The translations under genes were made by a program, and so were the position numbers. Positions 12,470-21,846 of a DNA stretch of 64,000 nucleotides are shown piece by piece. The notes below the pieces were generated by a model. The model did no database searches. It was not told where the DNA came from and worked only from the letters and a program-made list of their open reading frames with translations. The stretch's first letter is position 1. Each line of letters begins with the position of its first letter. The stretch covers positions 62,001 to 126,000 of the forward strand of contig JAHQRK010000014.1 in the NCBI GenBank assembly GCA_019828595.1. The letters run 5' to 3'. This DNA comes from Aphanomyces cochlioides (lineage: Eukaryota > Oomycota > Saprolegniomycetes > Saprolegniales > Verrucalvaceae).

Positions 12470-12778
12470 ATGTATGATATTAAAGAGACAGTGAAAAATT
12501 TGAAAAATGTTAAAGAGACTCGGTATCAAGTATCTAAATACAAAGGACGAAGCAATCGTCGATTTACAAGATTTAGCCCTACTGATGCAGAAGCAGTCTC
12601 TAAAGAAATTGCACAAAAAATCCAAACTCAAAAATATACATTCGAGCATTGACAAATATTGGATATATTACATTAAAATCAATTGATGAGAGCATTGATG
12701 AAATGTTTGCCGATTATGAAGAGTATTTTCAAAATAAAGTTCAAAACGTAAGCGATTTTGAAAAAATATTTCAATGAT
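12470..12778 (+). pseudogene. Small viral ORF of unknown function, frameshifted
   Basis: ATG 12,470 opens a basic 60-codon frame (MYDIKETVKNLKN...). A second frame beginning near 12,645 continues with coding-like, acidic sequence (ITLKSIDESIDEMFADYEEYF) to a TGA at about 12,776. The two parts most likely formed one gene of about 100 residues before a one-base shift. No family was recognised. Confidence 0.5.
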
Positions 12779-12796
12779 ATGTAGTAGTTTCTGAAC

Positions 12797-13033
12797 CTAA
12801 GAACTAAGTTCAGTAACCATTTGTTTTTTTGCTTCCATAACTAACATATGCGTTCTTGTATTCAGATGATTAGCTAATGAATATTTTTGAACTTCCATTC
12901 CACATTCACATAAAATTCTTGGTTAAACATATTTGCGATCGAATTGATTGAATTTGTCTTTATTAGCTTGATAATAAGCTTTCATATAAGCTTTGCGATG
13001 CGCTTTCTTATCTACAATAGTTGAATCTTCCAT
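12797..13033 (-). pseudogene. Viral C2H2 zinc-finger protein with a premature stop
   Basis: The frame from ATG 13,033 to TAG 12,797 is 79 codons with one internal TAA after DRKYV. The first half (KKAHRKAYMKAYYQANKDK) and second half (CECGMEVQKYSLANHLNTRTH) form the pattern seen in small zinc-finger proteins of large DNA viruses and Polintons: a basic Y/N/K helix, then C-x-C...H-x5-H. It probably bound nucleic acid. Confidence 0.6.
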
Positions 13034-13126
13034 ATTGTACTAGTATATTATAATAATTTCTTGCTTCAATATGAAATTAAATTCCCAATATTGAGAATTT
13101 AATTAGTATATATAGATTAATAAATC

Positions 13127-14346
13127 ATGCACCCAAACTTCATCGTATTTTTCAAAAACAGTGAGAATGAATATAAAACCTATAATTATCAAACTGAAGG
13201 ATTTGAAACAGTTTTGAAGATTGATTATGGTCAATGTAATACTTTTGAAGCTTTTAAAGGATATGAAAATAGATTGCCTGAATTTGCTGATGATCTAATT
13301 AAATGGAGAGATGAGATTAAGGACGAAATCGGATTTGATTATTTCGATAATTCATTCAAATGTAATGGTAAGACATTTTATCGTAATCACTCAAAAAATG
13401 TTCAAACATTCATCAAACGCAATGTTGTAAAACAAGATACGGATGACATTACACTCGAGGACTTATATTTTGACAAATACTACAATTCTGGGATAATGTA
13501 TCACCAAGATGGTATCTACGAAACCATATCAACATATGACAAAAAGATGTTCTATCCATCATTGATGGGTTGTAAAACAAATTTAGAAGAACAATTTTAT
13601 GAATTTCAATTCCCGTTAGTAAAGGCATTATCAAACGCCTCGAGAGTGTACCAAAGAGCAATTTTCTTTATGGCATTTACAAATGCCGAATCACAAGCAC
13701 TAATGCTACTTTCAATAAAATATTCTGCTTTTCACCTGATAACTTTTACACACTTTCAACTGAATTTCGCTCGATGGTATATGAAGCAATACAATACTAC
13801 AGACATTGAGTTCAAAATGATCAGCAGAGAGTATTTACACTATGAAAATAAATTACCAGCTCATCAAATATTTGGACCTTGGTTGGATAAACTGAAATTA
13901 TTAAAGGAGAAATACCCTAAAAATAAAATTGTAAAGCATTTGGCATCATCGGCTTGGGGACATTTATCAAAAAACGTATGATTACTAAAACTTCAGATGA
14001 TGATGATATTGAATCAATTGATATGGGTTATTCAATGGATCCATCTGAAAATCAATATTATATTAAAAAATATACAATTCAAGAAGATAAGAGCATATAT
14101 AACCTTGTTGATCTAACTAAACCAATATATGAATTCCAGTATCGACTCAAACCATTTCTAACTGGATTTGCAAGAATAATTATGGCTAAACTCGCTTTGA
14201 AGAACATTGATAACGTCATTCGTATAATGATTGATAGCATCTCATATGACAAAGATATCAATATCAATGAATTTATGTTTGTAAAAGAGAACGATAAATC
14301 AAATGTTAGAGCTCAAGTAAAAGGAAATTCACTTATTGTGTTGTAA
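13127..14346 (+). pseudogene. DNA polymerase B (protein-primed type), truncated and frameshifted
   Basis: Motif A appears as TYDKKMFYPSLMG, motif B as KNKIVKHLASSAWGHL, and a degenerate motif C as IRIMIDSISY, in the order of family B polymerases. The protein-primed class is inferred from the Polinton context. The reading frame changes near 13,615, again near 13,785 and again near 13,970; the middle segment makes sense only in a second frame (IIKRLESVPKSNFLYGIY). The N-terminal exonuclease region is absent or not recognisable, so about 400 codons remain of a family normally much longer. The 3' end overlaps the convergent integrase gene by 18 bp. It is not functional as it stands. Confidence 0.75.
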
Positions 14347-15189
14347 GTCTCGAACTTCTTCTCTTTTTTTCGCTGGCTTCAGCTCAACTTCTGCATATGA
14401 TACATTTGGCTTACCAACAAGTATATAACGAACATTGTTTGGGTAATAAACAATCTTCTTAATTTTTCTAGGATCGTTAATAGCCCATCGTACATCTCCC
14501 ATCCTAAAGGTTGATGTATGTTGCTTTTTGCCCAATGCAGTCAATGGAACTTCTGACTTATAATAGAATTCATCACCGACTTTGTATTTTGCCTTTGTTT
14601 CAACTTCAGGAAATGTAATATTTTCAATTGGGATATCTGCTCTTTCTTCTCTAATCTTATTCAACTCATCTCTAATGACATCAATTGCGTCAGTCCATTC
14701 CTTATAGACTTTACCAGATTTTACTTCTATTTGATTCATGAAACCATTGAGCATGCGACCAAGTTCGCGATTGAGACGTTCAACATTAGCAAGTTGATTA
14801 TGACGATAAGGCTCTGCAATTCTATGTAAAATTGAATGATCATACAAATATTTATGGAAAACATCTTTAAATTCTGATCCTCCATCAGTTCTTATAGAAG
14901 CTTTAGGTGGTTTTAAGATTCCTTTATTGAAAATATTTAGCAATCCATCTAATACAGTTGATGCTTGTTTGTTTTTGATTGGTTCTATATCGAAATGGTT
15001 CGACCAGATATCAACGAGTACTAACAAGTAGCGATATCCTTTTTTTGTTGTTGGTAGATGTAGCAAATCAGCCATATAATTATAATCTTTTTGAGGAAAA
15101 GTATTTGCTTTTACTGAATCAAATTTAGGTTTGATTGGTTTCTTAGTATAGGTCTCGTCAATATTCAATTTTTTGAGTAATTTATTCAT
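14329..15189 (-). CDS. Retroviral-type (rve) integrase
   Basis: The intact 286-residue frame starts at ATG 15,189. The catalytic triad is visible: D in YMADLLHL, D in IRTDGGSEF and E in LANVERLNREL, with 34 residues between the last two, as in the DD(35)E family. The segment YLLVLVDIWSNHFDIEPI is the usual second strand of the core. The C-terminal part (YKVGDEFYYK...FRMGDVRWAI...YILVG) has the SH3/chromo-like shape of Polinton integrases. It would make the 5-6 bp target duplication seen at the element borders. It is the only core viral enzyme without a visible lesion. Confidence 0.92.
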   Translation of the reverse strand: MNKLLKKLNIDETYTKKPIKPKFDSVKANTFPQKDYNYMADLLHLPTTKKGYRYLLVLVDIWSNHFDIEPIKNKQASTVLDGLLNIFNKGILKPPKASIRTDGGSEFKDVFHKYLYDHSILHRIAEPYRHNQLANVERLNRELGRMLNGFMNQIEVKSGKVYKEWTDAIDVIRDELNKIREERADIPIENITFPEVETKAKYKVGDEFYYKSEVPLTALGKKQHTSTFRMGDVRWAINDPRKIKKIVYYPNNVRYILVGKPNVSYAEVELKPAKKREEVRDLQHNK

Positions 15190-15486
15190 GTCTAACTTAG
15201 CCTAATCTCGTATCGTATATTAAGCAATTAATTTTAATTCTCGTATAACAATTCGAAGATGCATACTAAATATACAGTACTTATACAGTATATATACTGT
15301 ATTACTACTCGTAAATTATTTTGAACATTCCATCAATGTAGTAAGCTTCTTGTATAGCATCGACATATGCTTGAATATTATGCACTGGATATCGCAATTT
15401 CGCAGTTAGATCTAAATATATGGCCTTTGTTTCCATTTGAATTTATACTAGTTATTATACTTTTAGATCATATAAGAAATAACAAT

Positions 15487-15514
15487 GTTATTGAGATATC
15501 TTCGATATCATATA
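15487..15514 (+). promoter_or_regulatory. Conserved viral promoter motif, copy 1
   Basis: The core GAGATATCTTCGATATC lies within a 28 bp block that ends 8 bp before the ATG at 15,523. The same block, with one base changed or none, occurs on the minus strand at 16,505-16,532 and 23,625-23,652, each time just before another viral start codon. Confidence 0.65.
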
Positions 15515-15522
15515 CAGACAAT

Positions 15523-15783
15523 ATGTCTATAAGTACTAAATATGATCCTATTCAAACTATGAAAGCCTATACCAAAATCATAGAAGATGGTCATTGAGCA
15601 AAACTGTACTTTTTATATAAGAAACTTAACTTCATAATTGAGCATCTGTTGATCATTCATGGATGCATTCAAGATGATAATTACGATTACGATCCTCGAT
15701 TGTTTCAAAAAAATTACATCACTTGGTTAAATAATGAACGAACTCAAATACTCAAAAAATTAAAGATTTTCACGATATTGTAG
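15523..15783 (+). pseudogene. Small viral ORF of unknown function with an in-frame stop
   Basis: The start was chosen because the conserved promoter block ends 8 bp upstream; the open frame that extends further upstream would run through that motif. The frame holds 87 codons with one internal TGA at 15,595-15,597 and ends with TAG at 15,781. The second half (LYFLYKKLNFIIEHLLIIHGC) is hydrophobic then acidic. No family was recognised. Confidence 0.5.
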
Positions 15784-15785
15784 AT

Positions 15786-16265
15786 CTAAACGACTGAGTC
15801 GTTTATCTTTAGATTAACCATATAGTATACAGATTTCCTATTTTTAATATTATAATCGTCGCAGCACTTTGAAAATTGTCGCATATTGCAACTTTTACAT
15901 AGATGAACTCTTTTATACGTATATCGGTTATCAAGACTTGCAATATCTTTAACACTTATCGCCAATGATATGTTTAAATTCTTTGCGGAATCTTCAATAT
16001 TTCGTAAAAAATGATTATACGCTTTTTTAATTTCATCATGAGAAATCATATTCATAAATTCATATTCACAATATTCATCAATAAATCGTTTAACTAATTC
16101 TAAATACTTCTCCTGTCTGAAATTTTTTTGTTTGATTATTAATTCTAAATTAGTTTCTTGCTTAGTTTCTTGCTTAGTTTCTTGCTTAGGCTCTTGCTTA
16201 GGCTCACCAGACTCAACTGACTGAGGTTCAAAAAATAGCACTTTACTTCGCCCAGAATATTTCAT
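15786..16265 (-). CDS. Viral protein with C-terminal cysteine cluster
   Basis: The intact 159-residue frame starts at ATG 16,265. Residues 20-40 are repeats of KQET/KQEP, encoded by a 12 bp tandem repeat. The middle (LVKRFIDEYCEYEFMNMISHDEIKKAYNHFLRN) looks like a helical domain of the kind found after viral primase/helicase modules. The end contains CKSCNMRQFSKCC, a possible zinc site. A role in replication or transcription is only a guess. It ends 3 bp from the convergent 15,523 gene. Confidence 0.65.
   Translation of the reverse strand: MKYSGRSKVLFFEPQSVESGEPKQEPKQETKQETKQETNLELIIKQKNFRQEKYLELVKRFIDEYCEYEFMNMISHDEIKKAYNHFLRNIEDSAKNLNISLAISVKDIASLDNRYTYKRVHLCKSCNMRQFSKCCDDYNIKNRKSVYYMVNLKINDSVV
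16152..16204 (-). repeat. 12 bp tandem repeat encoding KQET units
   Basis: The unit GTTTCTTGCTTA (plus strand) is present in about four to five copies, the last ones with GGCTCTTGCTTA. It sits inside the 159-residue viral protein and keeps its frame. Confidence 0.7.
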
Positions 16266-16291
16266 TGTATATATTTGATGTGAATAAACAT

Positions 16292-16496
16292 TTATTGCTG
16301 AAGTAATTGATGAGTATTGATTGGCTTTAGAGCCATCTTTTTCGTATGAGCAATTACTCTTTTGATAGTCTTGTTTAACTGCTTTTCATTTGATATGTTT
16401 TTAGAATCAGCTACAGAACCTTCTTCAAAATTCTCTAATAACTCTTCAGTTAAATTTTTTTTTAAGGCCCTTTCCAGATAGTTTTCTTGGTCTCAT
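16292..16496 (-). pseudogene. Small basic viral protein, frameshifted in an A run
   Basis: ATG 16,496 (MRPRKLSGKGLKK) and a second frame (LTEELLENFEEGS...THQLLQQ) ending with TAA at 16,292 are separated by a run of A's. The total length is 3n+1, so a single-base indel explains the break. The protein would be about 67 residues. The conserved promoter block lies 8 bp upstream (16,505-16,532). Function unknown. Confidence 0.55.
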
Positions 16497-16504
16497 ACTA
16501 ACTT

Positions 16505-16532
16505 TATATGATATTGAAGATATCTCAATAAC
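16505..16532 (-). promoter_or_regulatory. Conserved viral promoter motif, copy 2
   Basis: Minus-strand core GAGATATCTTCAATATC, 8 bp before the ATG at 16,496. It differs by one base (A for G) from copies 1 and 3. Confidence 0.65.
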
Positions 16533-16587
16533 TTTTTTATTTCTTAAATCAGTTATTTTCTTGTGCGTTTATTTGCTTTGGTATCAA

Positions 16588-17751
16588 TTAATGTTTTAAT
16601 TCAACAATTTGCTGCTCTAAAGTAGCAATTTTACTATTAGATATTTTAAGTGCCTTATGCAATAATGGTATAGCAGCTAACATATTTACAATAAGTCTTG
16701 TATTTTTTGGAATTGTTATTGATTCATTTTCATCATTTGTTAATGTTTGCTCCTCTAAATCTTCATCAGAATTAACTGAACCAACAAGAACATTATATTT
16801 ATTTAACATTAAGTCTTGAGCTGAATAACCATAGTTTACATTTTCGGAGCCAATATAATTGAATTCAATTGGATCTATCTTTTCAACAAATCTTAATGCT
16901 TGTTCATCAGTAATTTTGTTTACATTTTCCTTAAATCTGATATCTGAAGCACAATCTATTTCACTAGATTCTACAAATATTCCTCCAGTCGCTCGTAAAG
17001 AGAATTGACGATTTGTGAAATTAGCTGCTCCCCCAGCTCCACCATTATTCAAATAACCAAAATTTCCATTATATGATGATGCAGAAGTTCCATAGACATA
17101 AAGAGGTGCTTTTGATCCATCATTAATTCCAATACTACAATAACCAGTAACTCCATTGATGAATAATGATTGACCTAATTGTGTAGTTTTATATAGCAAA
17201 TTTGTTCTATCAGAACCGAAAAAACTTGCAATACTTGATGCATAATGTATTTCGGCCCCACTTCCTGTATAAATTGGATTGTAGCCAGTTGCTCTTAATC
17301 CTGCTCCAGATTCTATATTACCTTCTTTTGTAATTCTTGCTAAATAATTACCTAAAGAAGTATTAGCTCCAACTCCTGATAATCCATAAGAAGAATAAAA
17401 ATATTGGCCATTTAACTGTGATGAGCAATAAGTTAAAGCAGAATTTGAAGAACCAAAACCAGATGATGGACTACCATTTCTTCCACTACCCCTGTTTGCA
17501 TTATAAATTTGTTTAGTAAAATTACTAATAACATCACCCATATCTAATCTATGCTCATTTCCAGAAGGAATAACAAACGTATTTGATAATGACATCCGAG
17601 GATAAGTCGTTGTTGCACCTGCTACTTGACTTGGGACATCTAGATACTGTAAAATCTCTAATAATGGCCTCCTCTCCAATTGTGGCCTCCCCATGTTCCA
17701 CTTCACCCTATATTTCAATATCTTTAAATTTCGATCAAAATGAGTAAGCAT
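16588..17751 (-). CDS. Fibre C-terminal part with S74 intramolecular chaperone (separated from its N-terminus by a transposon)
   Basis: The last 110 residues contain SDIRFKENVNKITDEQALRFVEKI, followed by YGYSAQDL and ending in a coiled coil (SKIATLEQQIVELKH). This is the peptidase S74/endosialidase chaperone that trims itself off trimeric fibres. The preceding 200 residues are Gly/Ser/Asn-rich beta-type sequence (NRGSGRNGSPSSGFG). Only bases up to 17,645 are viral: the first 37 or so codons, including the ATG at 17,751, come from the inserted pogo-like element. The viral part is therefore the tail of a longer fibre whose N-terminal part is the ORF at 19,157-21,136. The frames of the two parts differ by one base when the transposon is removed on paper. 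Confidence 0.75.
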   Translation of the reverse strand: MLTHFDRNLKILKYRVKWNMGRPQLERRPLLEILQYLDVPSQVAGATTTYPRMSLSNTFVIPSGNEHRLDMGDVISNFTKQIYNANRGSGRNGSPSSGFGSSNSALTYCSSQLNGQYFYSSYGLSGVGANTSLGNYLARITKEGNIESGAGLRATGYNPIYTGSGAEIHYASSIASFFGSDRTNLLYKTTQLGQSLFINGVTGYCSIGINDGSKAPLYVYGTSASSYNGNFGYLNNGGAGGAANFTNRQFSLRATGGIFVESSEIDCASDIRFKENVNKITDEQALRFVEKIDPIEFNYIGSENVNYGYSAQDLMLNKYNVLVGSVNSDEDLEEQTLTNDENESITIPKNTRLIVNMLAAIPLLHKALKISNSKIATLEQQIVELKH

Positions 17752-19190
17752 TCATTTATGGAGTGTCTACTCATCAACAACAAGAAGGTCGTCGAATTCG
17801 TCGATCAAGTCGTCGAAGTCACCTGTGGGATCGACAATACTGCCCAAAGCTGAAATAAACTGCTCGCCATAGGCAGGATGGCTCGAAAGCAGCAATTCCT
17901 TGTCGTTCCCTAGCACGCATTTGGTAAAACTTCTCTTGATAACAGCAGAAGTCACTTTCGACCAGGCTTCAGCGACCCAAGGACCAAACACATCTGACGA
18001 TGGTGCCTTGATGCGCTCCCCGCGAGTATATTCAAAGGGTCCACAACGCTTCCAGTTGTCAATTTGATGAGCAAGCGCAGTTTTCAATGGCTTGAACCAA
18101 CTCACATCTGCAGGTTGGAGGAATGGGGTCATTCCCCCTGGGACCACAACAAAGAGAATATCCTGCTGATGCAGGAACAACTTTACCTCACGACTGATAT
18201 GACACTTTGCACTGTCAAAGACAAGCAAAAGAGGGCGAGGGTGGAAAGCAAAGTTGAACGATATGAAATCCACAAAAGAACGCGAGTTCATCCAAGCATT
18301 TTGAACATAGCAATGGATCAAATTGTGCTTGGTGTGACAACCATGGGGAGTTTCACTTGTTGGTTTCAAAAGGAGACATGGCTTCAGCTTTCTTCCTGTA
18401 GCACTTGCAGTAAATACAGCAGTTATACGGGACTTCTCAAAACCAAATGACTTGATAGGAACATCTCGTGCGCCGCGAAAGTCAATTGTGCTTTGGTTGT
18501 CATGGTCCATGAAGACCGCACTCTCATCAATGTTGTAGATATTGTCCAGAGGAACTTGGTTCTCACGAACAACGCGACGTACTTGCTGAATGAACGCAAC
18601 ACCACGATTCACAATTTCTTCAGGGGAGAGAATAGGCTTGCGCGTTCCTTTTCTCAATACAAGGTCGTGGCGTCGCAAGAACTTCTCAAGCCATCCATCC
18701 GAGCAAACAAGTGGCACGTCAAGCTCATCTGCGAGCTCTTTTCCCCATTGAACGATTGTTGAGCGAGTAACACGAAAATTCATTGACCGTTCATAGAGAA
18801 TGCGCTCGAAGACAATGCTGTCGTGTTGGTCGCTCGTGAGCTTTCTTCCGCCGCCTGTCATTCGCTTCGATCCACTCTTCGCTTCACTGAGATGAGAAAG
18901 CTGCTTCCGCCAACGTCTTATGCACGCTGCGTCGACCTTGAACTTCCTTGATGCAGCTGCAACAGTATGCTGCTGAGCATACTTCACTGCCTGTATCTTC
19001 GTCTTGGTGGGGAACGACTGCTTCATCGCCTTTCGAGAAATGACTCGTGTTGCTTGTGATTCTTAATACCTATCAAACTAAATATATCACCCTTTTTGTA
19101 AATATAATATTTTGAGGGTTTTCTAATAGTGGCCCCCCTCAGGGAGGCTACTATTTTTAGTAGCCCCTGCCATTATTAGAGATTTTACAG
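17647..19190 (-). mobile_element. pogo-like (Tc1/mariner superfamily) DNA transposon
   Basis: The element is 1,544 bp long with perfect 22 bp terminal inverted repeats that begin CTGTAAAATCTC at the left and end GAGATTTTACAG at the right. It is flanked by TA at 17,645-17,646 and 19,191-19,192, the hallmark target duplication of this superfamily. Subterminal GGCCTCC/TAGCCTCC repeats follow inside both ends. The single gene it carries is an intact transposase, so the insertion appears recent relative to the decay of the surrounding virus. Confidence 0.9.
17767..19026 (-). CDS. pogo/Tigger-type DDE_1 transposase
   Basis: The intact 419-residue protein starts at ATG 19,026. An N-terminal helix-turn-helix (KTKIQAVKYAQQHTVAAASRKF...IRRWRKQ) is followed by a CENP-B-like DNA-binding part (FRVTRSTIVQWGKEL...DGWLEKFLRRH). 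The catalytic core shows the three acidic sites of DDE_1: NIDESAVF, LLLVFDSAKCH and QPADVSWFKPLK. GC content is much higher than in the viral genes around it. It acts in cut-and-paste movement of the 17,647-19,190 element, and possibly of related short elements, although the MITE at 25,714 has different ends. Confidence 0.93.
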   Translation of the reverse strand: MKQSFPTKTKIQAVKYAQQHTVAAASRKFKVDAACIRRWRKQLSHLSEAKSGSKRMTGGGRKLTSDQHDSIVFERILYERSMNFRVTRSTIVQWGKELADELDVPLVCSDGWLEKFLRRHDLVLRKGTRKPILSPEEIVNRGVAFIQQVRRVVRENQVPLDNIYNIDESAVFMDHDNQSTIDFRGARDVPIKSFGFEKSRITAVFTASATGRKLKPCLLLKPTSETPHGCHTKHNLIHCYVQNAWMNSRSFVDFISFNFAFHPRPLLLVFDSAKCHISREVKLFLHQQDILFVVVPGGMTPFLQPADVSWFKPLKTALAHQIDNWKRCGPFEYTRGERIKAPSSDVFGPWVAEAWSKVTSAVIKRSFTKCVLGNDKELLLSSHPAYGEQFISALGSIVDPTGDFDDLIDEFDDLLVVDE

Positions 19191-21136
19191 TATAATGAAT
19201 ACGTTTGTGTAGATTGAACTGCATTTGTATTTGTTAAAGCTATTTGAAATTGCGAAGGTCCAGATGAAATAGTCCCATATACTGAAGAACTATAAGTTAA
19301 TGCTAATTGTGTGCCAAAACTATTAATATTCACTTTACCAGCATTTAATACTGAAGATCCAAAATATGATATATTAGGAGAATAAAAATTATCTGATAAA
19401 ATAGTTGTTCCTGATTTTGTAAAATTTGCTATAATTGTTTCAGTAGAAGCATTTAATGATCCAATATTTACACCTGCATTACCATAAAGAATAGGACCAT
19501 CTACTCGATAATTTGAACTATTACCAAATCCATTATTACTATTCCAATTTGGATTATTATAACCTGAGAACATTAAAGCATGATTACTATCATTACCATT
19601 TTGATTTCTAAAATAAATAGCTTGATCATTTAAGCAAATAGCTTGAGGACTAACTGAATGAGATGTAGCACTACCATTTGATGTATTACAATTGTTATAC
19701 GAATTGTTCAATTTTGCTTTATCCGTGTATAACCCTCCAGAAAGTTGAAACGCATTATTTGCTGCCGTTAATGAAACTGAAGTATTATAATACTTAACAA
19801 TTCCCAATGGCGTAATACCAAGTAAAAAATTGCCATTATTATACATGAAGTAAGAATTACCAGCAATAGGACCTGTTGCACTAGCTGAACCTCTTACTCC
19901 TGTTTCAAATGTTGTTTGATCTGAAATGTAAAATATTTGAGATAGAGTACTTGCTGTACATGTTATCGAAATTGATGAATTTCCTGAACTATTTGATAAG
20001 CTCATAATTGAATTATTGATGTTATAGACTGATAACAAAGAAGTAGATCCATTAATAGTCAGTTTATTATTTGTTGAGCTTGACACACTAGATAAAGTCA
20101 TAGCATTAACTAACGATCCTCCATAAACTGTATAAAAGTTCATTTGACCTTGATGACTTGATGTAGTATTAGAACTAATTACTGAATTAATTGCTCCATA
20201 GTCAACTAAATTCCCAGCCGCATTACTACTCTGAAATTTCATGCCAGAACCAAATACATTAGTGTTTGAAATAGTTGCATAATTTGATGTACTATGTTGG
20301 CATAATATTGGATAAACAATTGTATTTGTAGCAGAGTCAGTGATATCAGCATTGAGCAATGGACTTGTAAATGAAGTGGTTAAAGATAATGAACTTGCTG
20401 TTATAGAAGTTGTAGATAAAGAGCTTGATGAGATACTATTTGTAACTGTTATCGAATCACCTACATACAGTTTTTTACCAATCGCTACTCCACCAGCTGT
20501 AGTAATGCTCCCACCATTTATTGAAGATGAAGCATCTGTTAAGCAACTTATTGACAGACCACCCGACATCTGAATAGCTCCATTTGAATTGTTGGTAGCC
20601 GAAGTAGTATTGACAAGTGTCAATATTCCTGAACAACTAAAATTATTTACTAACGAGATATTGTAACCATTCATTGAAATAGAGCCAAGCATTGATAATC
20701 CAGTTAAAGATCCAACTGATGTAATATTAGGCTGAGCAGCAGTTTGTAAAGTTCCAGTTAGTTGAGTTGCTGTTAAATATCTAATGTTTGTAATATCTCT
20801 ATTCGCGTCAAGAACTAATGCTTTTGACGCTGATGCAGTTCCAGTTGTTATTGAAGTTAAATAAGCTGATTCTGAAGCACCCAATGTAATTCCTCCAATT
20901 GTAATAGAAGTCGTTCCAATATTATTAAATCCAATAATATTACTTGATCCATCAACGATTACAGCTTTAGATGGCCTAACGATTCCAGAAGTAATTCCAT
21001 CGATCAATCCAAGATTTTTGCCAGCGGCTATAGTCAAATATAATTTATCAGCATCTTGCTTCGTGAGATAGATTGTGCCAGCAAATGCTGAAGTATTAAA
21101 TATTTTTGAGTTCCATGAAGGAGGATTGCTATTCAT
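19157..21136 (-). CDS. Viral fibre protein, N-terminal and shaft part
   Basis: The 659-residue frame begins at ATG 21,136 (MNSNPPSWNSKIFN) and is composed of Ser/Thr/Asn/Gly-rich repeated beta segments such as ANRDITNIRYLTATQLTG, NITSVGSLTGL and LDANRDI, which are common in trimeric fibres of large DNA viruses and phages. The last 11 codons and the stop come from the transposon, whose right end is at 19,190. The natural continuation is the S74-chaperone segment at 16,588-17,645. The intact fibre would have been about 1,000 residues. It presumably served in attachment of the virion. Confidence 0.75.
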   Translation of the reverse strand: MNSNPPSWNSKIFNTSAFAGTIYLTKQDADKLYLTIAAGKNLGLIDGITSGIVRPSKAVIVDGSSNIIGFNNIGTTSITIGGITLGASESAYLTSITTGTASASKALVLDANRDITNIRYLTATQLTGTLQTAAQPNITSVGSLTGLSMLGSISMNGYNISLVNNFSCSGILTLVNTTSATNNSNGAIQMSGGLSISCLTDASSSINGGSITTAGGVAIGKKLYVGDSITVTNSISSSSLSTTSITASSLSLTTSFTSPLLNADITDSATNTIVYPILCQHSTSNYATISNTNVFGSGMKFQSSNAAGNLVDYGAINSVISSNTTSSHQGQMNFYTVYGGSLVNAMTLSSVSSSTNNKLTINGSTSLLSVYNINNSIMSLSNSSGNSSISITCTASTLSQIFYISDQTTFETGVRGSASATGPIAGNSYFMYNNGNFLLGITPLGIVKYYNTSVSLTAANNAFQLSGGLYTDKAKLNNSYNNCNTSNGSATSHSVSPQAICLNDQAIYFRNQNGNDSNHALMFSGYNNPNWNSNNGFGNSSNYRVDGPILYGNAGVNIGSLNASTETIIANFTKSGTTILSDNFYSPNISYFGSSVLNAGKVNINSFGTQLALTYSSSVYGTISSGPSQFQIALTNTNAVQSTQTYSLYCKISNNGRGY

Positions 21137-21167
21137 TTTTATTTTATTTTTAGTATGGTAGCGATAT

Positions 21168-21813
21168 TTAAAATTCTAAGACAATATCAGTGATGTTATG
21201 TCTAATATTGCTCTTGAGAAGGTCTAAGAGCATAAAATTCATATGTTCTTTAGTAAGATTGAAATAGATTTGTTCTAATTTTTTAACAGAGAGGGATTGA
21301 ATATTCGCTCAAAATCATCCTTAAATCTCGTTTGTTAATGCCTTTACCTAAAGCAACATAATTCACTTGCTGACGAACGATTTTTGGTGTTGCGAAGAAA
21401 CTTTGACTGATATAAATGCTCGAATATTCAAGTTTTCTTCCACGAATAAACATTTCACCAATGCGTTTATCAGGGGTTAAGACCATATCATCAAAGATAA
21501 TCAATCCATTTTGATCGGGTTCTAATTTATCAAACTCATCAGGCATATTTCCATCGTAATAGATATCGACTCTATCTTTCAGTTTTTTCTGTAGCATCGT
21601 GTATAATGGCTCAGGCGCTTTAGTTATGATCACGATCTTATGAAATGTATTATTCATTTGATATAGCAAATTCATAACAAAATTACTTTTACCGCCTCCT
21701 GAAGCACAGCATACAAGCATACGAAATGGTACTGATATCAAATGTGTTTCGTATCCTGGATTGACTTTCTTAACCTCTTTGATCTGAGAATAAAAGTTTA
21801 TTAGTTTAGACAT
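21168..21813 (-). pseudogene. FtsK/HerA-type genome-packaging ATPase, frameshifted near the 3' end
   Basis: The start is ATG 21,813 (MSKLINFYSQIKE). Walker A is CCASGGGKSNFVMNLL, Walker B GLIIFDDMVL, followed by RKLEYSSIYISQSFF (sensor-like Gln), as in A32-type packaging ATPases of Polintons and large DNA viruses. A one-base shift near 21,295 cuts the frame at IPLC; a coding-like continuation (LSVKKLEQIYFNLTKEHMNF...) runs to TAA at 21,168. The enzyme would pump DNA into the capsid. It is divergent from the penton-like gene, with only 33 bp between the start codons. Confidence 0.85.
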
Positions 21814-21846
21814 TGTAATATTTTTGTATATTGTAATATACATAAA

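Noticed and set aside
15367..15522. 5' extension of the 15,523 viral ORF
   Set aside because: It runs through the conserved promoter block; the ATG 8 bp after the block fits the other two copies.
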